Below, in pieces: positions 17,183-29,044 of a stretch of 64,000 nt of DNA. How positions within the stretch are numbered: position 1 is the first letter of the stretch; every line of letters begins with the position of its first letter. A program made the translations under genes and the position numbers. The stretch is from an uncultured Chlorobiaceae bacterium (lineage in GTDB: Bacteria; Bacteroidota; Chlorobiia; Chlorobiales; Chlorobiaceae). The notes below the pieces were generated by a model, which was not told where the DNA came from, made no database searches, and worked only from the letters and a program-made list of their open reading frames with translations. The stretch lies in NCBI GenBank assembly GCA_903869365.1, contig CAIPYV010000067.1, positions 1 to 64,000 of the forward strand, read 5' to 3'.

Positions 17183-17572
17183 TTACTTCAAATAGTAGTC
17201 GAGTTCGTCATCTTCCCTGATCAGAAGCAGGATAGCTGAATTCGGGACAATGATATATCGCTCTCCTTCATACTCAATCTCATAGGAACTGTTCTGAATA
17301 AAAATAGCCATATCGCCGACTTTCGCCTGCAAGGGTATATATTGAGCGGTTGTAACGCGCTCTTTCCAGGGTTCGTCTGACTCTGGAGGTGGACCTATAG
17401 GGTAGCCTGGTCCGGTTTTTATAACATAACCGGTCTGAATTTTCTCTTTTTCCTGAACACCTGGCGGCAGATAAATTCCGGACTTGGTCCTTTCGTCAAA
17501 AGATTTTGGTTTGATTAATACTCTATCACCGACAACAACAAATTTATCTGTTATATTTACATTATGTGTCAT
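17183..17572 (-). CDS. GroES-like co-chaperonin paralog (divergent, 129 aa)
   Basis: VVVGDRVLIKPKSFDERTKSGIYLPPGVQEKEKIQTGYVIKTGPGYP...YIPLQAKVGDMAIFIQNSSYEIEYEGERYIIVPNSAILLLI. Confidence 0.8.
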   Translation of the reverse strand: MTHNVNITDKFVVVGDRVLIKPKSFDERTKSGIYLPPGVQEKEKIQTGYVIKTGPGYPIGPPPESDEPWKERVTTAQYIPLQAKVGDMAIFIQNSSYEIEYEGERYIIVPNSAILLLIREDDELDYYLK

Positions 17573-17814
17573 GTGTTTTCTCTTGGCCTATTTACCATAC
17601 GTAACGCGCATTTTATGTAGAAAATGTAACAAAAATTATGTAGCGGGCAAATCTGAGAGATTATACAGCAAAAAACAACAGGGGCAACCCCGACTGGAAC
17701 ATAACATAACTGAAAGAACCTTTACAACGTGATGCAGTATGCCTTTTCGGTATCATGAGAGAGCACTCATGGCTGAAAACGGCTTGTCACCTCTATAAAA
17801 CTGGAACTTGAAAC

Positions 17815-18657
17815 GTGCAGAAGTTTTTCACTCTTTTTATCAAGTACAACAGCTATCTGCTTTTTGTAGTCTACTGCAGTATCTCATTTCTTTTCATAAA
17901 GTTGGAGGATAAGGACACGCTTACCAAACTTCACTCCAACGTCGTTGAGTTAAGCGCCTTCATAGCCGATAAAATGATGAGCTTCAGCTATGTGCTTCAT
18001 CTGAAACAAGAAAATGATCGGCTGATGCGCATTAACACCGATCTTCTTTCAAGGGTTTTGAACCTGGAAACTGCTGCTGTTGATAAACGAAATCATGAGA
18101 AAATAGTTGCCAATATCTCTGAAAACACTACAAAGTTTATTATAGCAAGGGTCGTGAACCGTAAATTCAGTGATCGGGAGAACATGTTGCTGATCAATAT
18201 GGGATGGAAAAATGGCATTAAAAAAGACATGACCGTTCTGACTCCGGAAGGACTTGTGGGAAGAGTGACAACGGTGTCCGAGCATTTTTCAAAAGTGATG
18301 CCGGTCATCAATACAGATTTTAAAGTCAGCGTGGTATCTGAAAAAAGCAACAGCATGGGCCTGCTCAGCTGGAACGGCGGAAAGGAGTTCATCGCTCAGA
18401 TTGAAAACATCCCCTTAAGCAGCAGCCTCAAGCTGAACGAACAGATCCTCACTTCAGACTTCAGTACATTTTCTATCCGCGGCATACCTGTAGGAAAAGT
18501 CGTAAGCATAAAACCTGATAAACTTTTTTTTACCGTTGATGTAAGACTTGCTGTTGATTTTTCGTCTTTAACCCAGGTACTGATTGCACCTCTGAAAATT
18601 GAACCGGAAAAAATCGAGATGATCAGAGAGAATACCTCAGGTGAAACATTTCCTTAA
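17815..18657 (+). CDS. mreC: Rod shape-determining protein MreC
   Basis: 280 aa; N-terminal TM, LLSRVLNLE, INMGWKNGIKKDMTVLTPEGLVGRV. Confidence 0.9.
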   Translation: MQKFFTLFIKYNSYLLFVVYCSISFLFIKLEDKDTLTKLHSNVVELSAFIADKMMSFSYVLHLKQENDRLMRINTDLLSRVLNLETAAVDKRNHEKIVANISENTTKFIIARVVNRKFSDRENMLLINMGWKNGIKKDMTVLTPEGLVGRVTTVSEHFSKVMPVINTDFKVSVVSEKSNSMGLLSWNGGKEFIAQIENIPLSSSLKLNEQILTSDFSTFSIRGIPVGKVVSIKPDKLFFTVDVRLAVDFSSLTQVLIAPLKIEPEKIEMIRENTSGETFP

Positions 18658-18673
18658 TTTGAGAAACTGAATT

Positions 18674-19165
18674 GTGACCAAAAAATATTCGTTTTATATT
18701 GGCATCCTTTTCATTGTCGCACTGTTGCAGGAGTTCGGGTTATCCAAACTCACCCTTTATAACGTATCCCCCGATATTGTAACCATTTTTCTTGCCTTCA
18801 TTTCAGTAGCCATCGGCCAGAGAACCGGCACAAGTTTCGGATTTTTTGCAGGATTGCTTACGGGCATTCTTTCGGGCAACTTGGGTCTGAATATGCTTGC
18901 AAGAACAGTTGAGGGTTTTATTGCCGGTTTTTTCAATGTCCCCGATGACAGCCATGCAACAGTAACACAAAAAACAAAACGGCTTTATGGAGCGATAGTG
19001 ACTGCGGGTTTTTGTTCCAACGCTGTTCTGGTCACAGGATACAAGTCTATCGCCCTTTCTCCAGCTTACCGAATATTTGTGCTTGGAGCTATAGAATCTT
19101 TAATCACCCTCACACTTGCCGTTATCTTAACCCGGTTATTTTTGAGAAAATCACTTGCAGGGTGA
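18674..19165 (+). CDS. mreD: Rod shape-determining protein MreD
   Basis: 163 aa hydrophobic protein between mreC and mrdA; start codon TTG/GTG near 18674. Confidence 0.8.
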   Translation: MTKKYSFYIGILFIVALLQEFGLSKLTLYNVSPDIVTIFLAFISVAIGQRTGTSFGFFAGLLTGILSGNLGLNMLARTVEGFIAGFFNVPDDSHATVTQKTKRLYGAIVTAGFCSNAVLVTGYKSIALSPAYRIFVLGAIESLITLTLAVILTRLFLRKSLAG

Positions 19166-19168
19166 ACA

Positions 19169-21103
19169 ATGGATCAACTTCAGCGAAACGTCAGTGCCAT
19201 ATCTCTTTTTGTAATAACTGTTTTTTCTATTTTGTTCGGTCGGCTTTTTTATCTGCAGGTCCTTAATTTTCAGGAACTCGGATCAATTTCAACCTCGAAC
19301 AGCATCCGCCGAATCTGGGCTCAGCCACCAAGAGGGCGTATGATTGATAAAAACGGGTTCATTGTGGTCGACAATCAGGCGCTCTATACGGTCAAGGTCA
19401 TTCCTTCTGAATTCAGAAAAGCAAAAACGAACTATCTCGCATGGATTCTACAAATAGATAAAAAAGAACTGGCCGAGAAAATCAGTAAAGGTTCTGAACT
19501 CAATGAATTTACATCAATAACCGTCAGCCGCAATCTGAACGCTATGCGGATAGCCCGGCTGAGCGAAAATCTCTGGCAGCTTCCAGGGGTACTTATCGAT
19601 ACTGACAACAAGCGAAAGTATCCTGATTCCTTTCATGGAGCCCATATTTTCGGTTATTCACGTCCCATAACCAAAGAGCAGATTGAGGAACTGGAAGATG
19701 ATAGTTATGCTCCGGACGACAAAGTGGGATTCAGCGGACTTGAAAAGTATTATGAGGAGTGGCTGAGAGGAGAAAAAGGAGCTCGATTTGAAATGATTAC
19801 TCCTCTCGGTAAATTCGCAGGGAAATACAACAATGGAACAAATGATATCCCATCTGTAAGGGGTGATGATCTTTATCTTGCGCTTGACGGGGGACTGCAA
19901 GAACTTGCCGAACAACTTCTGGCAAAAACCGGAAAATCCGGTGCTGTTGTAGCAATGGATCCTGCGACTGGTGGAATCCTTGCCCTTGCCAGTGCTCCTG
20001 ACTACAATCTTGATACGTTCAACGGCTCGACTGACCGCAAAGGATGGAGCGATATTATTACCTCGCCCCAGAAGCCGCTGTTTAACCGAACCATTCAGGC
20101 GGTCTATCCTCCCGGCTCCATTTACAAGATGATTCTTGCGATGGCTGCGCTTGAAGAAAAAAAAATCGATCCTAACAAGAAAATACTTGACACTGGCGTT
20201 TTCACGTTTGGCAATAGACGATATCTCAGTAATGAAGGCAAGGGTCACGGATGGGTAGATATGAGAAATGCCATCACCGTGTCATCGAATGTTTATTTTT
20301 ATAATCTGATTTTCAATGTCGGGTTTGAAAATTGGACAAAATATGGAGGCATGTTCGGCTTCGGAGAAAAAACCAGCATAGACCTTCCCGGGGAGCGGTC
20401 AGGCCTTCTACCATCTACCAAATATTACGATACACGATACGGAAAAAACAAGTGGACAAAAGGATATCTGGTGAGCCTTGCCATTGGTCAGGGGGAACTC
20501 GGCACGACACCTATCCAGCTTGCTGCTTACGCTTCGGCTATTGCAAATAACGGCACACTCCATCAGCCTCATCTCGTCAACGGATATCGTGATGCGGAAA
20601 CCGGTCAATATTTCGCATTTCCCTTTGCACAAAAAAAACTGCCCATTTCAGCTTCAACATTCAGTCTGATCAAGGACGGCATGATTGGTGTTGTGCAGCG
20701 AGGAACAGGAACGCTTTCGAAAGTCCCCGGAATCAACATTGCCGGTAAAACCGGAACTGCCCAAAATCCCCACGGAAAGGATCATGCCTGGTTTATCGCT
20801 TTTGCCCCAGTCGAAAATCCGAAAATCGCCATGGCGGTACTTGTCGAAAATGCCGGTTTCGGTGGATCTATTTCTGCTCCGATTGCCCGTGAGCTTATAA
20901 AGTATTATTTACAAGGACGTGAAATGCCAGTTTTATCTTCTAAAAAAGGTATCAAATCCTCCGAAACGCCATTATCCCCGCAGGAAAGCACAGAAAACGA
21001 TCTCCCGGTGATGACGCCTGAAAAAACGGAAATTTCCACAAAACCTGCACCAGCTCCATCTCTTGAGAATAAAAGCGGAAAGCCGCAGAACAATGATTTA
21101 TAA
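19169..21103 (+). CDS. mrdA: Penicillin-binding protein 2
   Basis: 644 aa; [20 protein letters not shown] (SxxK), [11 protein letters not shown] (KTG). Confidence 0.95.
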   Translation: MDQLQRNVSAISLFVITVFSILFGRLFYLQVLNFQELGSISTSNSIRRIWAQPPRGRMIDKNGFIVVDNQALYTVKVIPSEFRKAKTNYLAWILQIDKKELAEKISKGSELNEFTSITVSRNLNAMRIARLSENLWQLPGVLIDTDNKRKYPDSFHGAHIFGYSRPITKEQIEELEDDSYAPDDKVGFSGLEKYYEEWLRGEKGARFEMITPLGKFAGKYNNGTNDIPSVRGDDLYLALDGGLQELAEQLLAKTGKSGAVVAMDPATGGILALASAPDYNLDTFNGSTDRKGWSDIITSPQKPLFNRTIQAVYPPGSIYKMILAMAALEEKKIDPNKKILDTGVFTFGNRRYLSNEGKGHGWVDMRNAITVSSNVYFYNLIFNVGFENWTKYGGMFGFGEKTSIDLPGERSGLLPSTKYYDTRYGKNKWTKGYLVSLAIGQGELGTTPIQLAAYASAIANNGTLHQPHLVNGYRDAETGQYFAFPFAQKKLPISASTFSLIKDGMIGVVQRGTGTLSKVPGINIAGKTGTAQNPHGKDHAWFIAFAPVENPKIAMAVLVENAGFGGSISAPIARELIKYYLQGREMPVLSSKKGIKSSETPLSPQESTENDLPVMTPEKTEISTKPAPAPSLENKSGKPQNNDL

Positions 21104-22571
21104 GCATGACCCTGCATCCATCCAGGGATTCCTTGAGGATACAAGTAATCTGAAAACCGGCCACACCCCGGGAGTTTTTTTCCCTGAAACAACTGATGAA
21201 CTTTCCGAATTGCTTAGAGGAGCGGTCGGAGAACACCGTCGTTTCACTATTGCCGGAAACGGAACAGGAACAACCGGTGGCAGAATCCCTCTGGGTGACT
21301 ACGTCATTTCCATGCAGAAACTCGACAGAATCGGAAAGCCAGTAGAGATCTCCAGTGAAAAGGCCCTGCTTACCGTTCAGGCCGGAGCCCTCCTCGTCGA
21401 TATTCAGAAAAAAGTCGAAGAGAGCGGCTGGTTTTATCCGCCGGATCCAACGGAAAAGCTCTGTTTTATCGGCAGCACCATAGCGAACAACTCTTCAGGC
21501 GCAAGATCGTTCAAATACGGATCCACAAGAGAGCATATTGCAAGAATTCTGATCGTTCTGCCCAATGGCGATCTGCTTGATCTTTCCCGCGGGCAGTGTC
21601 TGGCAGACAAAAACGGCATGTTTCACCTCAAACTTCCTGTTGCAGGTTCTCTTGTATTCCAGAGACCGCAATACCGTATGCCTGATACATCAAAGCATAA
21701 TGCGGGATACTTTTCAGAGGAAGGAATGGACCTCATCGACCTTTTTATCGGTTCTGAAGGCACGCTCGGCATTATCGCTGAAGCCGATCTCATGCTGATA
21801 ACCCTTCCGAAATCGATCATATCCTGCCTGGTCTACTTCAGGAAGCTTGATGACCTTTTCAAATTTGTCAGTTTGCTGAAAAATCCACAAAACCCTGTCA
21901 TACCAAGGGCCATAGAGTTTTTTGATCAACATTCACTGGAGTTTCTCGCCTCAAAATATCCTGAAGTGCCATCCAGGAGCTGCGGAGCGGTCTTTTTTGA
22001 GCATGAAACAACCCCGGAAACTGAAGAGAACGATCTTGATGCCCTGTTTGAACAAATGGAGTCGTGCAACGCCATGACCGATGAATCATGGATGGCACTT
22101 GACCGTGATGAACAGACGCGATTACGTGAGTTTCGACATGCACTGCCTCTCATTGTCAACGACTGGCTCAGCAGGCAGCAAGAGAGCAAAATCAGCACGG
22201 ACATGGCTGTACCCGAGGGAACGTTCCGTGAACTCTTCGATTTTTATCGTACTTCCTGTGAGGAACAAGGCTTTATCTATATCATTTTTGGCCATATCGG
22301 CAATGCCCATGTGCACTTGAACATCCTCCCCCGCAACAGGGAGGAGTTTTTAAAAGCAAAATCCCTCTATCGGGAATTTATCGCTAAAGTTCTTTCACTT
22401 GGAGGAACGCTCTCCGCCGAGCACGGTATAGGAAAGCTGAAAGCAGAATATCTTGTCGAAATGTATCATGAACACGGCATACAGGAAATGGTGCGAATAA
22501 AAAAATCACTGGATCACTCTCTTATCCTCAACATAGGAAATCTTATTCCTGTGGCATATCTGGCGGAATAA
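21093..22571 (+). CDS. FAD-binding oxidoreductase (GlcD / D-lactate dehydrogenase family)
   Basis: [83 protein letters not shown]. Start probably ATG 21093. Confidence 0.9.
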   Translation: MIYKHDPASIQGFLEDTSNLKTGHTPGVFFPETTDELSELLRGAVGEHRRFTIAGNGTGTTGGRIPLGDYVISMQKLDRIGKPVEISSEKALLTVQAGALLVDIQKKVEESGWFYPPDPTEKLCFIGSTIANNSSGARSFKYGSTREHIARILIVLPNGDLLDLSRGQCLADKNGMFHLKLPVAGSLVFQRPQYRMPDTSKHNAGYFSEEGMDLIDLFIGSEGTLGIIAEADLMLITLPKSIISCLVYFRKLDDLFKFVSLLKNPQNPVIPRAIEFFDQHSLEFLASKYPEVPSRSCGAVFFEHETTPETEENDLDALFEQMESCNAMTDESWMALDRDEQTRLREFRHALPLIVNDWLSRQQESKISTDMAVPEGTFRELFDFYRTSCEEQGFIYIIFGHIGNAHVHLNILPRNREEFLKAKSLYREFIAKVLSLGGTLSAEHGIGKLKAEYLVEMYHEHGIQEMVRIKKSLDHSLILNIGNLIPVAYLAE

Positions 22572-22611
22572 ACACTTTAGTTTGCAATATATTGAGTGAG
22601 GTAGTGCATAG

Positions 22612-23493
22612 TTATGGCTTTTTAGAATAAGAAAGTATATAGTCCAGACCGGCGTAGACACTCTCTGCAGAACGATTCAATGTTAATTGTGCAAGAATTT
22701 TTGCAAGTGGATGCAGCTTGCCGACAAATGTCTGGTTTCTTGACAGATACTCATGTAGAGGTATATAGACTTCGTCACGTATTGATTTGATATCAATATT
22801 GACAAATCCGGCTTTGGAGAGTTTATTATTATAGGATGGGATTAAATAGTAGTTTTCATGCGGGATATTAAATTTTCCTGCGACAAGGCTCCATGAAATC
22901 CATTGCTCTATTCGCCCGAAGAGGTTTTCGGAGTTTTTTGTTGGCAAAATGTCCGCTATCACAAGCCTTCCGCCTGGACGCAAAACGCGGAACGCTTCGT
23001 TGAAAAAATCCTCACGGGTTCTATAGTGGAAAGCACTTTCTACGGAAACAACCAGATCAATGGACTCATTTTCAATTGGCATCTCTGTTGCCGAACCTTC
23101 TCTTAAATCTATTGATTTCTCGAGTCCTGCATCGACAACATTCATTCGGGCTCGCTCAACCTGAGAATTCGTAATATTCAGCCCAATGATTTTTTCGGGT
23201 TTCATGTTCCTTGCCCAGAGGATGTCCTGATCGCCAAAACCATAGCCACAATCCAATACAGTATCACCTGGACCCATGCCGCCTCTTTTCGCCACCAGAA
23301 GAGCAAGTTCTTCACTGGCTTCATCAATTGTATCCACATCACGCCAATAGCCAAGATTCAGATATAACGCATGTTCAGTAAGCGAAGAGGTGCCAATCAA
23401 ATCGTAGACTTCCGTTGTCTTCAACCCATGGAATGGATTGAAGAGCCAATTCAGATATCCAAAAAAACGTTCTATTGTGTTGTCTGACATCAT
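22612..23493 (-). CDS. SAM-dependent class I methyltransferase
   Basis: 293 aa; VLDCGYGFGDQD, NITNSQVERAR, FRVLRPGGRLVIADI. Confidence 0.9.
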   Translation of the reverse strand: MMSDNTIERFFGYLNWLFNPFHGLKTTEVYDLIGTSSLTEHALYLNLGYWRDVDTIDEASEELALLVAKRGGMGPGDTVLDCGYGFGDQDILWARNMKPEKIIGLNITNSQVERARMNVVDAGLEKSIDLREGSATEMPIENESIDLVVSVESAFHYRTREDFFNEAFRVLRPGGRLVIADILPTKNSENLFGRIEQWISWSLVAGKFNIPHENYYLIPSYNNKLSKAGFVNIDIKSIRDEVYIPLHEYLSRNQTFVGKLHPLAKILAQLTLNRSAESVYAGLDYILSYSKKP

Positions 23494-23750
23494 GATAATT
23501 TGTTTTCCGCTGAAGACGCCTGAATCATTTTCACCGTCCGTCGATGAGCATCTTAACTTTGCATGCGCTCAGATGATCGGGTGTAGATCGTTGTTAATAT
23601 AGTCAATCTCATAAGAAACCATACCCAATCCAACCTGCATGGTGGTTGAACGGGGTAGCTTCCCATGCGTTTACAAGATGGAAATCTCTTGTAAAATTGT
23701 TACAATATCGATGACGATTGCATCTTTATTCCTGTTCCATCATATCCCCC

Positions 23751-26700
23751 ATGGTAAAAAAAGCAGTAAGACCCCAAGCTCAGCAACTCACCTCTGATTA
23801 CTCTGCATTCGAATCTCATCATAAACTGACCCGTGCTCTTCTGGCAACCAACAATTGCAATCAGGCTCTGCTTTATACGACTGATGAGATTGAGTTACTG
23901 CAGAAGATATGCAACATCATGGTTGATATCGGGGGCTACCGGATGGCATGGGCTGGCTATGCTGAACTGGATGAGGCAAAAAGCGTTCGTGCTGTTGCTT
24001 TGGCTGGGTTTGACGATGGGTATATCGAGGCTGTCAGGGAGGCTGATGCTTCACTTGGATTGGGGCCTACCGGTTTGGCTATTCGTACTGGCGAGCCTTG
24101 CATCATTCGTGATATTCGTCATGAGCTGCGGTTCAAACCGTTGTTAACGCAGGCATTGGAGCGTGGTTATGCATCGGTGCAGAGTGTCCCGTTGAAAACT
24201 GATCATGGGGTCATTGGTGCGATAACCATCTATTCAGCTACACCTGACGCATTTGATTCTGAAGAGAGCAAGCTTCTGAGAGCTCTGACTGACAATATCG
24301 CGTATGGCATCGCCATGCTGCGAAGCCGTAAAAAGAGTGAACTGGCTGAGGAGGCTTTGCGCAAGAGTGAACGTAACTTTCGATCGATTACGGAGCAAAT
24401 TGCTGAGGTTGTTTATGTTGCCGACTCCAGGGGTATGTTAACCTTTGTGTCTCCGCTTATTGAAAAGGTTTTCGGCTTTCGTTCTGATGAGTTTATTGGT
24501 CACCATTTTTCCGACTACATGGCTGAAGAAGATATTCCTGAAGCATTAAGGCTATACAATCACACCTTGCTGCATCAGGAAAAGAATCTTGTTGCTGAAT
24601 TCAAATTCAAGAAAAAAGATGGTTCACTTTTTGATGGTGAAGTTCATTGGCAATATTATGAAGATCAAGCGATATCCGGCATGATCGGCCTGATCCGTGA
24701 TATCAGCGATCGAAAACAACAGGAACGCATCCGTCAAGAAAATGAACGGAAGTTGCTTGAAAACCAGCTGTTTCTCCAAAGTATTTTTAATGATGTTAAT
24801 TTCTCTGTTTTTGTTGTTGATGTTCTGCCTGACGGCACCTACCGCTACAAGGAACACGAGGCTGTCAATGCCAAACTGATCGGCTTGCTTCATCTTGACT
24901 TTTCAGGAAAAACCCCTGAAGAGGCTTTTGGCGCCGAAGCTGCCAAGGCTATCCACCATAAATACGATGCCTGTATTCAAGCGGGTACGCCGATACAATA
25001 CACCGAATATGTGCCTTTTCTGGGCAAGGATATGTGGTGGGAAACCGCCCTGCATCCTGTACGTGATGCCAGTGGTCATATTTTCAGAATTATCGGCACC
25101 ACCAACGAGGTCACTGAACGCAGGCAGAATGTATTAAAAACCAGGGAATTAAGGGATCGCTACGAAGCCACCATTGAGGCTGCTCAGATTGGAACCTGGG
25201 ACTGGAATGTGCAGACGGGAGCCGTGATCCTGAATAAGCGGTGGTTTACCATGCTTGGTTACCGTCCTGAAGAACTGGCGCCCGTGAGCATGCAGACATG
25301 GGTGGAGAGGGCTCACCCGGATGATTACAAAGCATCAATGGGTATGGTGGAAAAACTGTTCAATGGTGAGACGAACTATTATGAATTTGAATCCCGGCTG
25401 AAACATAAAAACGGTACCTGGGTTTGGGTCCATGTTCGCGGGAGCTTGCTGAGCCGGACTCCAGATGGTAAGCCGTTACGTATGCTTGGCACCAATATCG
25501 ACATCACTGAACGGAAGCTGACAGAACATGCTTTGCAGGAGAGTGAAAAAAGCTTCAGGGTGATGTTTGAGAAGCATTCTGCCGTTAAGTTGGTCATTGA
25601 GCCCGGGAGCGGCAAAATCATCAACGCCAATCAGGCTGCTGCAGACTTTTACGGCTGGTCTCTCGATGAACTTCGCGGGATGAATATACAGCAAATCACC
25701 CAGCTTACGCCGGAGGAACTGAAAAGCAACCTCGAAAAAGCCAAAACCTCAAAACAGAACGAATTTCAAGTTCGCCATAAACGAGCGGATGGGTTACAAC
25801 GTGATATTGAACTCTTCAGCAATAATATTGAGATTGACGGTAAAAACATTCTCTATGCCATCATTCATGATATCACGGATCGCAAACAGGCTGCTGAAGA
25901 GAGCGACCGATTAAAAGCGGCCTTTCTGGCAAATATCAGCCATGAAATTCGCACTCCCATGAACGGGATTCTCGGATTTTCGGAACTCTTCAAAGAACCT
26001 GATCTCACCGGTGAAGAAAAAGAGGAATATATCGATCTCATTCATCAGAGCGGCCTGAGAATGCTCAATCTGATTAATGACCTTATGGATATTTCAAAAA
26101 TTGATGCCAGAGAGGTCAAACTGCAGATTACCGAAACCTCCGCCAATAAGCTTTTAAGAGAGGTTGAAGCTTTTTTTAAACCAGCTGCAAAGAAAAAAGG
26201 AGTTGAGTTGCGTTGCACCATGGCGCTTTCTGACAATGACAGCTTCATGACAACCGACTGCTTGAAACTGAACCAGATTATCACTAATCTTATCCAGAAC
26301 GCCCTTAAATTCACGACAAAAGGTAGTATTGATTTTGGGTACAACAAAAAAAAGGCGGGGCTTGAATTTTTTGTGATTGATACTGGAAGGGGAATTCCCG
26401 CCGACAAAAAAGAGAAGATTTTTGAGCGTTTCCAGCAGGTCGATAACTCGCTGACGCGAGCCCATGAAGGTGCCGGTCTTGGATTAAGCATCTCCAAAGC
26501 ATACGTCGAAATGTTGGGGGGAACTATCCATGTGGAATCAAAAGAGGGCGTCGGAAGCACTTTCACCTTCACCCACCCCTATAAACAGATCAAGAAGCAG
26601 CAAGCTCAAAGTAATAAGGATAAAGTACTCAGCACGTGCAACTCAGCACTTGCTTTCTGTCTTTTGATTGTTGAAGATGACGAGGTAAGCACCCTGTTGC

Positions 26701-27011
26701 TGAAAAGAAGCCTTAAAAACCAAAATATCTCGATTCTGTGCGCGGAAAATGGCTGGGAAGCTGTTGAACTGGTTCAGTGCCACCCGGAGATTAATCTTGT
26801 GCTTATGGATCTGAAAATGCCGGTCATGAGTGGATATGATGCAACAAAAAAGATCAAACAGCTCCGTCCCGACCTTCCGGTCATCGCCCAATCAGCCTTC
26901 ACAACCAAAGAAGAGAAACAAAAAGCCCGGGAAGCAGGCTGCAGCAACTTCATCACCAAACCTATCAACAACACCGAACTCCACAACCTCATACAGGAGT
27001 TACTTCCTTAA
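23751..27011 (+). CDS. GAF/multi-PAS hybrid sensor histidine kinase with C-terminal receiver
   Basis: NISHEIRTPMNGILG (H box), NLIQNALKFTTKG (N box), GAGLGLSI (G), receiver LLIVEDDEVS...LVLMDLKMPVMSG...KPI. Confidence 0.95.
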   Translation: MVKKAVRPQAQQLTSDYSAFESHHKLTRALLATNNCNQALLYTTDEIELLQKICNIMVDIGGYRMAWAGYAELDEAKSVRAVALAGFDDGYIEAVREADASLGLGPTGLAIRTGEPCIIRDIRHELRFKPLLTQALERGYASVQSVPLKTDHGVIGAITIYSATPDAFDSEESKLLRALTDNIAYGIAMLRSRKKSELAEEALRKSERNFRSITEQIAEVVYVADSRGMLTFVSPLIEKVFGFRSDEFIGHHFSDYMAEEDIPEALRLYNHTLLHQEKNLVAEFKFKKKDGSLFDGEVHWQYYEDQAISGMIGLIRDISDRKQQERIRQENERKLLENQLFLQSIFNDVNFSVFVVDVLPDGTYRYKEHEAVNAKLIGLLHLDFSGKTPEEAFGAEAAKAIHHKYDACIQAGTPIQYTEYVPFLGKDMWWETALHPVRDASGHIFRIIGTTNEVTERRQNVLKTRELRDRYEATIEAAQIGTWDWNVQTGAVILNKRWFTMLGYRPEELAPVSMQTWVERAHPDDYKASMGMVEKLFNGETNYYEFESRLKHKNGTWVWVHVRGSLLSRTPDGKPLRMLGTNIDITERKLTEHALQESEKSFRVMFEKHSAVKLVIEPGSGKIINANQAAADFYGWSLDELRGMNIQQITQLTPEELKSNLEKAKTSKQNEFQVRHKRADGLQRDIELFSNNIEIDGKNILYAIIHDITDRKQAAEESDRLKAAFLANISHEIRTPMNGILGFSELFKEPDLTGEEKEEYIDLIHQSGLRMLNLINDLMDISKIDAREVKLQITETSANKLLREVEAFFKPAAKKKGVELRCTMALSDNDSFMTTDCLKLNQIITNLIQNALKFTTKGSIDFGYNKKKAGLEFFVIDTGRGIPADKKEKIFERFQQVDNSLTRAHEGAGLGLSISKAYVEMLGGTIHVESKEGVGSTFTFTHPYKQIKKQQAQSNKDKVLSTCNSALAFCLLIVEDDEVSTLLLKRSLKNQNISILCAENGWEAVELVQCHPEINLVLMDLKMPVMSGYDATKKIKQLRPDLPVIAQSAFTTKEEKQKAREAGCSNFITKPINNTELHNLIQELLP

Positions 27012-27254
27012 CTCTTTTCTTTCGCGGAGTTTTATGCAAAATTCGAATTTGGGCCAATTATTATTGAGAAGTGTCCCCAAATGTTGCGTGTCATGGTCGT
27101 CCCCTTGTAAAACTCAGGATAAAGGCTGATCTTGTCTGTACCGGTTGGCTTCAGCTGTCTCTGGTGGGTTGGTGGGGAAAAAAATAAAAAAGGATATTCA
27201 GCAATAACAAGCAACACCGTTCACATTGGAAACGGAAAATCATTGAAGGGCAAG

Positions 27255-27728
27255 GTGGCGAAAAAACAACATGTTCAGCAATACGTACAGGCCATTCAGA
27301 ACAGAAAGGCCCGTTTTGAATTCGAGATTCTGGATACCATCGTTGCCGGTATCCAACTCTTCGGCAGCGAGGTAAAATCAGTACGCCTTGGAAAGGCCAG
27401 CCTCAGCGACAGCTTTGCCATGATCCATCATAATGAGGTATGGCTGGAAAACATGCAGATTACTCCATACGAGCATAACCACATCGAAATGCTGGAGCCG
27501 AAACGGAGCCGTAAACTGCTGTTGCACAAAGAGGAAATCCGCAAAATCCTTACAAAGATCAATGAGAAGGGATTGACACTGGTACCTCTGAAAGCTTTTT
27601 TCAACTCAAAAGGGCTTTTGAAAATTGAACTTGCCATAGCCAAAGGCAAAAAGCTCTACGATAAACGGGAAACGATAAAGAATAGGGAAAACCAGCGGCA
27701 GATGGAGCAAATAAGAAAGCAATATTAA
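27255..27728 (+). CDS. smpB: SsrA-binding protein
   Basis: [41 protein letters not shown]...; start GTG 27255 (or TTG 27243). The supplied ORF opens at 27132. Confidence 0.95.
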   Translation: MAKKQHVQQYVQAIQNRKARFEFEILDTIVAGIQLFGSEVKSVRLGKASLSDSFAMIHHNEVWLENMQITPYEHNHIEMLEPKRSRKLLLHKEEIRKILTKINEKGLTLVPLKAFFNSKGLLKIELAIAKGKKLYDKRETIKNRENQRQMEQIRKQY

Positions 27729-27746
27729 ACAACAAACCTGGAATCC

Positions 27747-28964
27747 ATGCGTTTTCCGACTGTAAAAGAACAACTTGACATTATTGCTGGCAATGTGGTT
27801 GAAATTATCAGTGTTGACGAACTTGAACAAAAACTTCTCCAGAGCCTTAAAACCTGCAAACCGCTCAAGGTAAAACTTGGAGCCGATCCTTCACGACCTG
27901 ACCTGCACCTTGGGCACTCGGTCGTTCTAAGAAAGCTCAGGGAGTTTCAGGATCTCGGCCATGAAGCCATACTGATTATCGGTGACTTTACCGCCATGAT
28001 CGGCGATCCTTCGGGAAAAAGTAAAACAAGACCTCAGCTTTCAGCCGAAGAGGCCCGGGAAAACGGTTTAAGCTACTTTGAACAGGCCTCGAAAATTCTT
28101 GACCCTGAAAAAACAACCATCTGCTATAATGCTGACTGGCTTGGGAAAATGAGTTTTGCTGATGTTATAAAACTCTCAAGCCACTACACTGTGGCGCGGA
28201 TGCTTGAACGTGATGACTTTGAGAGACGGTATCGTGCCCAGGAACCTATATCCATTCACGAGTTTCTCTACCCCCTTGCCCAGGGTATGGATTCAGTTCA
28301 CCTGAGAAACGATGTAGAACTTGGCGGAACCGATCAGAAATTCAACCTTCTTGTCGGCAGGGATCTGCAGCGGGAGTATGGAATAACTCCGCAGGTCTGC
28401 ATTACCATGTCGTTGCTTGTGGGCACTGACGGAAAGGAAAAGATGTCGAAATCGCTCGGCAATGCCATCTGTTTCAATGACTCCCCTGCCGACATGTATG
28501 GAAAGGCACTTTCAATTCCAGATACGCTCATTGAGACCTATTGCAAGCTTCTGTTACCAAAGAGTGAGGCAGGAGTTGCTGAAATTTTTGAACAGAGGGA
28601 AGCAGAACCGAGAACAGCCAAACGGGCTCTGGCAAAAAAAATTGTAGCACTCTACTATTCAGAAGAAGCTGCAGAAGGTGCTGAAACCCACTTCGATCAG
28701 GTTTTTATTCTCAAAAAAGCTCCTGATACTCTTGAGCTCCTTGAAGTTGACGAACAATCGCTGCCGATCATCGACCTTTTGATCACCCTCGGTGCGGCTG
28801 TTTCAAAAAGCGAGGCCCGCAGAATGATTCAGCAAAACTCCATTGTTGTCGATGAACAAAAAATCGCGGACATCCATGCAATAATCGAACTCGGCAGTGA
28901 CCCGAAAATAATCAAGGCCGGGAAAAGAAAATTTTTTAAAGTAGCCACAAGAAAAACATTTTGA
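27747..28964 (+). CDS. tyrS: Tyrosine-tRNA ligase
   Basis: 405 aa; [33 protein letters not shown] (KMSKS). Confidence 0.95.
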   Translation: MRFPTVKEQLDIIAGNVVEIISVDELEQKLLQSLKTCKPLKVKLGADPSRPDLHLGHSVVLRKLREFQDLGHEAILIIGDFTAMIGDPSGKSKTRPQLSAEEARENGLSYFEQASKILDPEKTTICYNADWLGKMSFADVIKLSSHYTVARMLERDDFERRYRAQEPISIHEFLYPLAQGMDSVHLRNDVELGGTDQKFNLLVGRDLQREYGITPQVCITMSLLVGTDGKEKMSKSLGNAICFNDSPADMYGKALSIPDTLIETYCKLLLPKSEAGVAEIFEQREAEPRTAKRALAKKIVALYYSEEAAEGAETHFDQVFILKKAPDTLELLEVDEQSLPIIDLLITLGAAVSKSEARRMIQQNSIVVDEQKIADIHAIIELGSDPKIIKAGKRKFFKVATRKTF

Positions 28965-29044
28965 ATACCACCTCTTTTTCCTATAATTCGGCAATTTCGA
29001 AACTGTAAACGATTTGAACAACAAATAAATCCGGAGGCACGGCA

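Noticed and set aside
17484-17732. 82-aa plus-strand ORF overlapping the GroES-like gene start
   Set aside because: No family resemblance and half of it is antisense to the GroES-like CDS.
27132-27254. 41-codon N-terminal extension of SmpB
   Set aside because: SmpB homologs begin near KxxVQ...NRKARF; the extension is upstream noncoding sequence read in frame.
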